From contig CP070687.1 in the NCBI GenBank assembly GCA_020353115.1, forward strand, positions 251,839 through 259,001: a DNA stretch of 7,163 nucleotides. The letters run 5' to 3'. This document shows positions 1 to 5,186 of this stretch, piece by piece; within the stretch, counting starts at the first letter, position 1; the number at the start of each line of letters is the position of its first letter. The DNA comes from Bacteroidales bacterium. Lineage in GTDB: Bacteria; Bacteroidota; Bacteroidia; Bacteroidales; VadinHA17. Both the position numbers and the translations under genes were made by a program. The notes below the pieces were generated by a model, which worked only from the letters and a program-made list of their open reading frames with translations, made no database searches and was not told the DNA's origin.

Positions 1-39
1 CAGCCATGGATCTTTGCTTACAATACCCGGGAATTTCAT
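1..39 (-). CDS. glgB: 1,4-alpha-glucan (glycogen) branching enzyme, N-terminal fragment
   Basis: Only the first 13 codons are in the window; the gene continues leftward beyond base 1. The peptide reads MKFPGIVSKDPWL. The short pattern '[IV]xxDPWL' after about seven residues matches the N-terminus of the GH13 branching enzymes I know from Bacteroidota, which typically begin with something like LVKNDPWLEPY. Such enzymes make the alpha-1,6 branches of glycogen in the cytoplasm. The frame is closed by a stop at 85-87, and the ATG at 37-39 is the only good start in between, so the start is well placed. The other two rightward frames open at base 1 end at 63 and 88 and resemble nothing I recognise. 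The call rests on a very short peptide. No TAnnTTTG box is visible for it on this strand. Confidence 0.55.
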   Translation of the reverse strand, partial: MKFPGIVSKDPWL

Positions 40-95
40 GGATATGAATATAGTGGAAATTAGGGCTGCTAAATTAATGAAAAGTTAATGTACCG

Positions 96-111
96 TTGAT
101 ATCATTGATAT
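96..111. repeat. Tandem TTGATAT repeat with TGATATCA palindrome in divergent control region
   Basis: TTGATAT occurs at 96-102 and again at 105-111, separated by CA. The overlap creates the 8-base palindrome TGATATCA at 97-104. It lies midway between the glgB-like start (39) and ribF (213), where an operator could act on either gene. No regulator can be named from this, and short AT-rich repeats arise by chance. Confidence 0.25.
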
Positions 112-117
112 TTTACC

Positions 118-151
118 CCAGGAAAGGAAAATGCTTTAAGGCTGATCCTGG
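118..151. repeat. Inverted repeat CCAGGA/TCCTGG between glgB and ribF
   Basis: CCAGGA (118-123) and TCCTGG (146-151) are a perfect 6-base inverted repeat with a 22-base spacer. It lies upstream of the proposed ribF promoter, so it would be an operator-like DNA site for ribF. If the leftward gene starts transcription far enough upstream, it would instead be part of that gene's leader RNA. No T-tract follows it on either strand, so it is not an intrinsic terminator. Confidence 0.25.
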
Positions 152-178
152 AGCAAGGTGAATTCTTCCAGAATTTTT

Positions 179-186
179 TATTTTTG
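179..186 (+). promoter_or_regulatory. Bacteroidota-type -7 box upstream of ribF
   Basis: TATTTTTG fits the Bacteroidota -7 consensus TAnnTTTG exactly. Transcription would begin a few bases downstream, near 191-194, giving a leader of about 20 bases before the ATG at 213. No good -33 TTTG is visible at the expected distance. The box overlaps the GTG at 186, which argues against that GTG as the ribF start. Confidence 0.5.
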
Positions 187-212
187 TGGACATTTTAATG
201 TTCGGATCGGGA

Positions 213-1154
213 ATGAGGACTTACAGGGACCTGGAAAATATTAAAATTGTTAGACCGGTGGTTACTGTCGGAATATTTGATGGTGTACATACCGGGCACG
301 ATACTATCCTGGAAAGAATTAAGATTATTGCAGGGGCAATTAAGGGTGAAAGTACGGTGGTGACCTTCTGGCCGCATCCGAGAATTTTTCTTACTCCCGA
401 AGGTGTTGGTTTGAAATTTCTGAGCACAATCAGGGAGAAAAGGGAATTGTTGGAGAATAAAGAGATTGATAATCTTGTTATCATTCCGTTTACACGAGAG
501 TTCAGCAATCTTTCGGCAGGGGAATTTATAACAAAAATCCTGTTTGAGAAAATCCGGGCTTCACATCTGGTGGTAGGATATAATCATCATTTCGGGAAAG
601 ACAGGGAAGGAAATTTTGAGATTCTTGAAGAAATCGCTACCGGGAAAAATATTAAAACGGAGCAGGTTGGCGCTAAAATTCTTAACAACCGGGAGGTAAG
701 CTCAACTCTTATCCGGGATGCGCTTTATTCCGGCGACCTGAACCTTGCCAACCAAATGCTTGGTTATACCTATTTTTTTAATGGTAAAATTATTGGAGGA
801 AAGAAAATTGGCAGATCCATCGGTTTTCCAACAGCCAATATTATGCCACTGGAAAGATATAAACTTTTACCGAGAGATGGAGTTTATGCTGTGAAAATAG
901 AGTTGGGCAGCAGGAAATTTGAAGGAATGCTGAATATCGGGCTGCGGCCGACAATGAATGATGTAGAAAACGGGAAAACGATTGAAGTTCACATTTTTGA
1001 CTTTAACCAGCAGATTTATGGACAGGAAGTCAAGATATTTTTTATCGATCGTATTCGCGATGAGAAAAAGTTCAGTGATGTGAGCCTCCTGGCTGAACAG
1101 CTTAAAAAAGACAGGGAACGAATTCGGGAAATCTTATCCTCAAACAGGGAATAA
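213..1154 (+). CDS. ribF: Bifunctional riboflavin kinase / FMN adenylyltransferase
   Basis: This cytoplasmic enzyme phosphorylates riboflavin to FMN and then adenylylates FMN to FAD. From the ATG at 213 the protein is 313 aa, normal for the family. The N-terminal nucleotidyltransferase domain carries GIFDGVHTGH (about 20-29, the HxGH nucleotide-binding motif), TFWPHP (51-56), VVGYNHHFGKDREG (120-133) and SSTLIR (163-168). The C-terminal flavokinase domain carries GKKIGRSIGFPTANI (196-210), DGVYAV (222-227), GMLNIGLRPT (238-247) and EVHIFDF (258-264), whose Glu is the expected catalytic base. In-frame starts at 186 (GTG) and 198 (ATG) would add up to nine residues of no family character. MRTYRDLEN at 213 matches how relatives begin, and the likely promoter box covers 179-186. 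There is no strong Shine-Dalgarno. It is transcribed away from the glgB-like gene and stands 135 bp before ahcY, so co-transcription with ahcY is uncertain. Confidence 0.96.
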   Translation: MRTYRDLENIKIVRPVVTVGIFDGVHTGHDTILERIKIIAGAIKGESTVVTFWPHPRIFLTPEGVGLKFLSTIREKRELLENKEIDNLVIIPFTREFSNLSAGEFITKILFEKIRASHLVVGYNHHFGKDREGNFEILEEIATGKNIKTEQVGAKILNNREVSSTLIRDALYSGDLNLANQMLGYTYFFNGKIIGGKKIGRSIGFPTANIMPLERYKLLPRDGVYAVKIELGSRKFEGMLNIGLRPTMNDVENGKTIEVHIFDFNQQIYGQEVKIFFIDRIRDEKKFSDVSLLAEQLKKDRERIREILSSNRE

Positions 1155-1200
1155 CTGTTCGGATCACTGCATGACGGTAAGGTAAGAAGAATATACCGCG

Positions 1201-1237
1201 GATAGCATACCTGTACGGGATGCAGAGCATGCGTATC
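1201..1237 (+). other. Possible structured RNA or DNA element upstream of ahcY
   Basis: In the 135-bp gap before ahcY, GCATACC (1205-1211) pairs with GGGATGC (1217-1223) around a TGTAC loop, with one A-G mismatch. GATA (1201-1204) can pair with TATC (1234-1237) to close it, leaving an unpaired segment that contains the palindrome GCATGC. No T-run follows, so it is not a terminator. It does not look like the SAH or SAM riboswitches as I know them. If ahcY transcription starts at the weak box near 1262-1269 (TAACTTTA, one mismatch to TAnnTTTG), this element is not in the ahcY mRNA at all. Confidence 0.25.
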
Positions 1238-1289
1238 ATGGGAAAGTACCATAATAATTAGTAACTTTAACTACCAAATAACAGGAACT

Positions 1290-2708
1290 ATGGAATCAAC
1301 GTTAGTAGAAAGTATGCCTTATAAAGTGAAGGATATCAGTTTGGCGGATTGGGGATTTAAGGAGATTGAAATTGCTGAAAAAGAGATGCCCGGACTGCTT
1401 TCGATCAGAGAAATGTACACCGATCTGAAACCACTGAAAGGTGCAAGAATAACAGGTTCTTTACATATGACCATTCAAACGGCAGTTCTTATCAAAACAC
1501 TGGTTACACTCGGAGCCGATGTCCGGTGGGCCAGCTGTAATATATTTTCCACCCAGGATCATGCCGCAGCAGCTGTAGCCAAAATGGGAGTCTCCGTTTT
1601 TGCCTGGAAAGGTGAAACGCTGGAAGAGTACTGGTGGTGCACGGCACAAGCCCTCTCCTTTCCTGGAGGGAAAGGTCCGAATCTGATCGTTGATGACGGT
1701 GGTGATGCCACACTTTTAATTCACAAGGGTTACCAGGCAGAAGAAAACCAGGAAATTTTAAATCAGAAAGCCGGAAACAAAGAGGAGGCAATTATTCTGA
1801 ATCAACTGAAAACCATTCTCAAGGATGATCCGCAAAAGTGGCACAGGGCTGTATCCGAACTGAAAGGTATTTCCGAAGAGACCACCACCGGTGTCCACCG
1901 GCTCTATCAAATGATGGAAGAAGGGAAATTGCTGGCCCCTGCATTCAATGTTAATGATTCTGTCACGAAATCAAAATTTGATAATCTGTATGGCTGCCGT
2001 GAATCTCTGGCAGATGGACTGAAACGTGCCACCGACATCATGTTGGCAGGTAAAGTGGTCATTGTCTGCGGATATGGTGACGTCGGGAAAGGATGCGCAC
2101 AGTCCATGCGATCCTATGGGGCGAGGGTGATTGTAACGGAAATTGATCCGATATGTGCATTACAGGCAGCTATGGAAGGATTTGAAGTAACAACGGTGGA
2201 AGATGCACTGGAGGAAGGGAATATATATGTTACGGCCACAGGAAATAAAAATGTTATTACAGCCGAACACATGTCAAAAATGAATGACCAGTCCATTGTT
2301 TGTAATATAGGACATTTCGATCACGAAATACAGGTCGATCAACTTGAAAAATGGGCAGGTATAAAAAAAGTAAATATCAAACCCCAGGTTGATGAATACA
2401 TATTCCCGGACGGGCATTCTATCTTCCTTCTGGCAGAGGGACGCCTTGTGAATCTTGGTTGCGCAACCGGACACCCCTCCTTTGTGATGAGCAATTCCTT
2501 TTCCAATCAGACACTGGCACAGATCGAATTATGGAAGAACGAATACGAAGTGAATGTCTATCGGTTACCAAAACACCTGGATGAAGAAGTGGCACGGTTG
2601 CATCTGGATAAGATCGGTGTGAAGCTTACCAAATTAACATCAGAACAGGCGGACTATATCGGCGTATCGCCGAATGGACCCTTCAAACCTGACCATTACC
2701 GGTATTAA
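1290..2708 (+). CDS. ahcY: Adenosylhomocysteinase (S-adenosyl-L-homocysteine hydrolase)
   Basis: This cytoplasmic NAD-dependent enzyme reversibly splits S-adenosylhomocysteine, the product of SAM-dependent methylation, into adenosine and homocysteine. The 472-aa protein is the long bacterial form: it has the roughly 40-residue insertion (about 150-190) absent from the mammalian enzyme. Substrate-domain motifs are GSLHMT (56-61, with the active-site His59), DDGGDAT (135-141), GISEETTTGVH (193-203) and DSVTKSKFDN (223-232, with catalytic Lys227 and Asp231). The Rossmann NAD domain has GYGDVGKG (261-268), followed later by CNIGHFDHE. The C-terminus ends in KPDHYRY, the conserved tail that reaches the NAD site of the neighbouring subunit. 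The start at 1290 is preceded by a modest AGGA. An internal ATG at 1314 is possible but would remove little. All expected residues are present, so it should be active. Its stop overlaps the stop of the leftward lipoprotein gene. Confidence 0.98.
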   Translation: MESTLVESMPYKVKDISLADWGFKEIEIAEKEMPGLLSIREMYTDLKPLKGARITGSLHMTIQTAVLIKTLVTLGADVRWASCNIFSTQDHAAAAVAKMGVSVFAWKGETLEEYWWCTAQALSFPGGKGPNLIVDDGGDATLLIHKGYQAEENQEILNQKAGNKEEAIILNQLKTILKDDPQKWHRAVSELKGISEETTTGVHRLYQMMEEGKLLAPAFNVNDSVTKSKFDNLYGCRESLADGLKRATDIMLAGKVVIVCGYGDVGKGCAQSMRSYGARVIVTEIDPICALQAAMEGFEVTTVEDALEEGNIYVTATGNKNVITAEHMSKMNDQSIVCNIGHFDHEIQVDQLEKWAGIKKVNIKPQVDEYIFPDGHSIFLLAEGRLVNLGCATGHPSFVMSNSFSNQTLAQIELWKNEYEVNVYRLPKHLDEEVARLHLDKIGVKLTKLTSEQADYIGVSPNGPFKPDHYRY

Positions 2709-3184
2709 TTGTAAACATGTACGGAAGTCCCGTCGAAGTGGGTGTTATATCTTCTGAGCGGGTTTTTTGAGGGACCCTCTTCCGTTGGAAATCCGAGGTT
2801 TGGAAAGACATATCTGGAACTGCATTCCGGACATACCGCGGTAATTCCGGAATCTTCAATCTCTATGGCAATACTCAATTCTACATCAAAAGTGCAGGTG
2901 CGGTCAAATGCATAGAATTCGTCCTGAGATGCCCGGTATATTATGATCCCGTTGTTATCATACCCTGCCGAATTACTGCCATCATAGCTGCTGGTAACAA
3001 TAACAGCGCTGCCTACGGAATTTAATCCTATAAATTGAGGATCATCCAGACGTATCGTGAAATTTACATAGGTATTCGGTATGATCTCCTCACTCTCCTT
3101 TGCGCAACCGCTAAAAGTGAGGAAAAGGAGGAACATTATAGAAAAATTCCTTAATTTTGGTATGGAAAGCTTGAAGTACCTCAT
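2705..3184 (-). CDS. Lipoprotein with degenerate Rieske-like domain
   Basis: This 159-aa protein starts with a type II signal peptide: basic residues, a hydrophobic run, then lipobox FSGC with Cys27 as the lipidated residue, so it should be membrane-anchored and face the periplasm or outside. The C-terminal half has the layout of a Rieske domain: NNGIIIYRASQDEFYAFDRTC (from 77), a Cys-containing strand, CPEC (118-121), then GFPTEEGPSKNPLRRY (131-146) and a final DGTSVHVYN. The trailing G-x-P...GP...PL..Y is a strong Rieske signature. The usual ligands C-x-H and C-x2-H appear here as C97-T-F99 and C118-P-E-C121, so both cluster His residues are absent and a normal Rieske [2Fe-2S] site cannot form. 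Three Cys remain, which could bind a metal differently, form a disulfide, or be structural. The function is unknown. Its stop overlaps that of ahcY by 4 bp, and its start lies 25 bp from a divergent gene. Confidence 0.85.
   Translation of the reverse strand: MRYFKLSIPKLRNFSIMFLLFLTFSGCAKESEEIIPNTYVNFTIRLDDPQFIGLNSVGSAVIVTSSYDGSNSAGYDNNGIIIYRASQDEFYAFDRTCTFDVELSIAIEIEDSGITAVCPECSSRYVFPNLGFPTEEGPSKNPLRRYNTHFDGTSVHVYN
3152..3159 (+). promoter_or_regulatory. Candidate -7 box for the 3210-3988 gene pair
   Basis: TAATTTTG matches TAnnTTTG. A start near 3166 would give a leader of roughly 45 bases to the ATG at 3210. The box lies inside the first codons of the leftward lipoprotein gene. No -33 TTTG is evident, and an exact match to this short motif can occur by chance in AT-rich DNA. 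Confidence 0.4.
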
Positions 3185-3201
3185 ACATCCCTTACAGAAG
3201 A

Positions 3202-3209
3202 CAAAATTA
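3202..3209 (-). promoter_or_regulatory. Candidate -7 box for the Rieske-like lipoprotein gene
   Basis: Read on the minus strand this is TAATTTTG, an exact TAnnTTTG match, 17 bases upstream of the ATG at 3184. A weak AAGGG lies just before the start codon. The box directly abuts the start codon of the divergent gene at 3210. No clear -33 element is visible. Confidence 0.45.
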
Positions 3210-3509
3210 ATGAAATTGTTTTATAAACGGCTTCTTTTGTTTACTGTGGCAATCATCATACCTTTATCACTGGTTGCACAGAGGCCTTCACGTACTGTCA
3301 GAAAAGCTCAGAAGAAATCAGAGAAAACGGAATTGCAACAGAAGAGAGATTATGAAAAGGCGAGAAAACAAGCCCTGAAACGCAGGTACAAAATTCAGAC
3401 CAAACAAGTTCAGGAAAGAATGAAGGAATCAAAAAGGGAGGCCAACAGGAATAACAGGAAAAGAAAAGACCCAATACTAAAACGAGTATTCAGAAAAAGG
3501 AGAAGATAG
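3210..3509 (+). CDS. Small secreted, highly basic hypothetical protein
   Basis: I do not recognise a named family, although small Lys/Arg-rich secreted proteins of this style are common in Bacteroidota. The 99-aa product opens with a clear signal peptide (MKLFYKR, then a hydrophobic run to about 22) with likely cleavage at VA|Q near 23-24. The mature part of about 76 residues has some 33 Lys/Arg against 8 Asp/Glu, looks mostly helical, and ends in a cluster of Arg (RKRRR). The frame is open further upstream to an ATG at 3081. I chose 3210 because it places the signal peptide at the N-terminus and avoids overlap with the divergent gene. The next gene begins 2 bp after its stop, so the two are almost certainly co-transcribed. 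A nucleic-acid, cell-wall or polyanion-binding role would be a guess. Confidence 0.75.
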   Translation: MKLFYKRLLLFTVAIIIPLSLVAQRPSRTVRKAQKKSEKTELQQKRDYEKARKQALKRRYKIQTKQVQERMKESKREANRNNRKRKDPILKRVFRKRRR

Positions 3510-3511
3510 AA

Positions 3512-3988
3512 ATGGAAGATGGATACGGCACCATAATTTATATCGTTATTACGATCATTGCATTAATCATTACAGCACTTGGTAAGAAGAAGAAACAGAC
3601 GCCAAGAGCCCCCTTGAGAGAAGAACCGGAAATTGCTGTCACGGATCCGTTTGAGGCTTTTGAATTCGAGGAGAAAGAGCAGGAGACCACCATCGCGGAG
3701 GAAAAGGAAGAAATACCGGAAGAAAAACCGGTCATGGTAAATGAGCTGGGAATGATAATTGAAGAAGGCGTATCGGCCCTCAAGGACAAGAAGTCATTAA
3801 GTGATACTGAACTAGAGGAGATGAAGAAAGATATGTTAACAGATGATGAGGATCGTATATCCTTTGTGGATCCTACATCGCCTTATGAGGAAAAGTTAGA
3901 AGAGAGTGAACTGAATGAGATCATGAAGGATTTTGACCTGAAAAAAGCCGTAATATTTTCAGAAATCCTGACAAGAAGAGAGTTCTAA
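3512..3988 (+). CDS. Single-pass membrane protein with acidic cytoplasmic tail, hypothetical
   Basis: Function is unknown. The 158-aa protein has one N-terminal membrane helix (about 7-23, IIYIVITIIALIITAL) followed at once by KKKK (25-28), which by the positive-inside rule puts the tail in the cytoplasm. The tail is strongly acidic (about 39 Asp/Glu in 135 residues) and probably extended or disordered through the Glu-rich stretch 48-72. It ends in DFDLKKAVIFSEILTRREF, a well-formed C-terminal helix that looks like the conserved functional part; I recall similar 'DLKKAVIYSEIL' endings in Bacteroidota hypothetical proteins. The start follows the previous stop by 2 bp, with AAGGAG at 3497-3502 inside the upstream gene serving as a ribosome site, consistent with coupled translation. 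A role as a membrane docking or adaptor protein is conjecture. Confidence 0.8.
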   Translation: MEDGYGTIIYIVITIIALIITALGKKKKQTPRAPLREEPEIAVTDPFEAFEFEEKEQETTIAEEKEEIPEEKPVMVNELGMIIEEGVSALKDKKSLSDTELEEMKKDMLTDDEDRISFVDPTSPYEEKLEESELNEIMKDFDLKKAVIFSEILTRREF

Positions 3989-4056
3989 AATTGCTGAGAT
4001 TATGACTTTTGAAATAACTATTTACTAAAAGAGTCTCCTGAGAATTCCTTTTTTTG

Positions 4057-4064
4057 TATATTTG
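4057..4064 (+). promoter_or_regulatory. Bacteroidota -7 promoter box of greA
   Basis: TATATTTG, preceded by a T-run (TTTTTTTG at 4049-4056), is a textbook TAnnTTTG box in the 142-bp gap before greA. Transcription should start about 5-8 bases downstream, near 4070-4072, giving a leader of about 60 bases. A -33 TTTG at normal spacing is not obvious. Confidence 0.7.
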
Positions 4065-4074
4065 CAACTCGAAA

Positions 4075-4105
4075 GAGTTCCGAGAACCGGAATTCTTTTT
4101 GTTTT
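4075..4105 (+). terminator. Intrinsic-terminator-like hairpin in the greA leader (candidate attenuator)
   Basis: GAGTTCCG (4075-4082) pairs with CGGAATTC (4088-4095) over 8 bp, including one G-U pair, around the 5-base loop AGAAC. It is followed at once by TTTTTGTTTT (4096-4105), the form of a Rho-independent terminator. It sits downstream of the greA promoter box and upstream of the greA ribosome site, so it would act on greA transcripts as well as on read-through from the upstream gene pair. Its 5' arm overlaps a second hairpin, AACTC-GAAA-GAGTT (4066-4079). Its 3' arm can alternatively pair with AGAATTCC (4041-4048) in longer RNAs. It could simply be the terminator of the 3210-3988 unit. 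Confidence 0.65.
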
Positions 4106-4116
4106 ATAAACATTTC

Positions 4117-4123
4117 AAGGAGG
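4117..4123 (+). promoter_or_regulatory. Strong Shine-Dalgarno of greA
   Basis: AAGGAGG lies 7 bases before the greA ATG at 4131. It is the only near-perfect anti-16S match in front of a gene in this window, and it fixes the greA start. Confidence 0.8.
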
Positions 4124-4130
4124 ATGAAAT

Positions 4131-4604
4131 ATGTCCGATATTTCATATTTAACGGAAGAGGGATTAATGAAGCTCAGAGAGGAGCTGGAATACCTGACCT
4201 CCGTTGAGCGTCCGGCAATTTCAAGGTTAATAGCGGATGCACGCGATAAAGGAGACCTGGCTGAAAATGCCGAATATCATGCGGCAAAGGAAGCACAGAG
4301 TATGCTTGAACTGAAAATTGCAAAACTGGAGGATGTGATCTCAAAATCACGGATCATAGATGAAAGCAGAATCGATCTGACTAAAGTCCAGATACTCAAT
4401 AAGGTTAAAATTAAAAACATTAAGGATAATCAGATAATGGAGTATATTCTGGTTTCCGAGTCGGAAGCTAATCTGAAAGCCGGAAAGATTGCTATAAATT
4501 CACCGATAGCAAAAGGATTGCTTGGCAAGAAGGTGGGAGATACCGTGAATATTAATGTGCCATTGGGAAAAATAAAATTTGAGATAATAGAAATTTCAAA
4601 ATAG
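4131..4604 (+). CDS. greA: Transcription elongation factor GreA
   Basis: GreA enters the secondary channel of RNA polymerase and stimulates cleavage of backtracked RNA, freeing stalled complexes. The 157-aa length is typical. The N-terminal coiled-coil hairpin (about 10-75) carries the tip motif GDLAENAEYHAAKE (41-54), whose Asp42 and Glu45 correspond to E. coli Asp41 and Glu44 that help coordinate the catalytic Mg. The C-terminal FKBP-like domain that binds polymerase shows VSESEANLKAGKIAINSPIAKGLLGKKVGD (from 108), then a short beta end. Both key acidic residues are present, so it is a cleavage factor and not one of the inactive Gre-like anti-factors. The start is fixed by the AAGGAGG at 4117-4123. 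A HIT-family gene follows after 21 bp, a pairing I recall from Bacteroidota genomes. Expression may be controlled by the leader hairpin at 4075-4105. Confidence 0.97.
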   Translation: MSDISYLTEEGLMKLREELEYLTSVERPAISRLIADARDKGDLAENAEYHAAKEAQSMLELKIAKLEDVISKSRIIDESRIDLTKVQILNKVKIKNIKDNQIMEYILVSESEANLKAGKIAINSPIAKGLLGKKVGDTVNINVPLGKIKFEIIEISK

Positions 4605-4625
4605 AAAAACTATAATTACCAAATT

Positions 4626-5024
4626 ATGTCAAGTATCTTTACCAAAATAGTCGAGGGAGAGATACCATCCTATAAAATTGCTGAGGATGAACGGTTTTAC
4701 GCCTTTCTGGATATCAATCCTCTTGCAAAAGGACATACATTAGTTATTCCGAAACAAGAGGTTGATTATTTATTTGATCTGGATGATAACCTCCTGGCAG
4801 ATATGTCTGTTTTTTCAAAGAAAGTGGCAAGGGCAATCGAAAAAGTAATTCCCTGTTCAAGGATAGGTGTTGCCGTCCTGGGCCTCGAAGTACCCCATGC
4901 CCATATTCACCTCATCCCGATAAATTCGGAAGCTGACATAAGTTTTTCCAGGCCGAAACTGAAACTTAGCCGGGAGGAATTCATGGATATTGCTGCAAGG
5001 ATCAGGCAGGAATTGAATCAATAG
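4626..5024 (+). CDS. HIT-family (HinT-like) nucleotide-binding protein
   Basis: This 132-aa cytoplasmic protein belongs to the histidine triad superfamily, whose HinT branch hydrolyses purine phosphoramidates and related aminoacyl-adenylates. It opens with SIFTKIVEGEIPSYKIAED, a standard HIT N-terminus, followed by FLDINPLAKGHTLVIPK (27-43). The active-site triad is HAHIHLIPI (91-99), where His93 and His95 lie in the H-x-H-x-H core. The residues before it read VLGLEVPHAH, where relatives often have GxxAGQxVxHxH, so the loop before the triad is atypical but still recognisable. The C-terminal 30 residues form a helix. It sits 21 bp after greA with no promoter box or terminator between, so the two are likely one transcript. 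The exact physiological substrate is unknown. I left the gene symbol blank because the family has several named members. Confidence 0.93.
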   Translation: MSSIFTKIVEGEIPSYKIAEDERFYAFLDINPLAKGHTLVIPKQEVDYLFDLDDNLLADMSVFSKKVARAIEKVIPCSRIGVAVLGLEVPHAHIHLIPINSEADISFSRPKLKLSREEFMDIAARIRQELNQ

Positions 5025-5035
5025 AACCGGAGAGA

Positions 5036-5079
5036 TCCCCGAAGGGTATATCCGGCAATCCTCATCAGGGATCCGGGGA
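5036..5079. repeat. Nested inverted repeat in the greA-HIT/ruvC convergent spacer
   Basis: TCCCCG (5036-5041) pairs with CGGGGA (5074-5079), and an inner hairpin can form between ATCC (5058-5061) and GGAT (5069-5072). It begins 12 bases after the HIT stop codon and would be a stable stem in the 3' end of that mRNA. No T-run follows on either strand, so it is not a classical intrinsic terminator; a role in 3'-end protection or Rho-dependent ending is possible. Confidence 0.35.
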
Positions 5080-5153
5080 AATGAACCTGTCGATCCAATT
5101 TACAGATTCAGTATGAAATCGAAGGTTCCGGCAAATTATCGGCTGAAATTATG

Positions 5154-5184
5154 AAAACCGGTAACAGCAATATTATAACCGGTT
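5154..5184 (-). terminator. Likely terminator of ruvC
   Basis: On the minus strand AACCGGT (5184-5178) pairs with ACCGGTT (5162-5156) over 7 bp with a 15-base loop, starting two bases after the ruvC stop, and is followed by a short T-run then CAT. An alternative 6-bp pairing, GGTAAC (5160-5165) with GTTACC (5182-5187), exists on either strand, with TTTTT on the plus strand at 5195-5199. The T-tract is short, so strength is uncertain; it may serve both converging units. Confidence 0.5.
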
Positions 5185-5186
5185 AC

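Noticed and set aside
1016..1252. Leftward open frame over the ribF end and ahcY leader
   Set aside because: Largely antisense to ribF, composition unlike a protein, no recognisable motif, no promoter box.
1155..1289. A known SAH or SAM riboswitch before ahcY
   Set aside because: I cannot align the region with the conserved cores of these classes from memory, so I report only an unclassified possible structure.
3081..3209. 43-residue upstream extension of the basic secreted protein, starting at an ATG at 3081
   Set aside because: It would bury the signal peptide inside the protein and overlap the N-terminal coding region of the leftward lipoprotein gene; the ATG at 3210 is better.
3538..3789. 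Serine-rich leftward open frame
   Set aside because: It is the reverse complement of the Glu/Asp-rich acidic protein; the Ser/Phe richness is a by-product of GAA/GAG codons.
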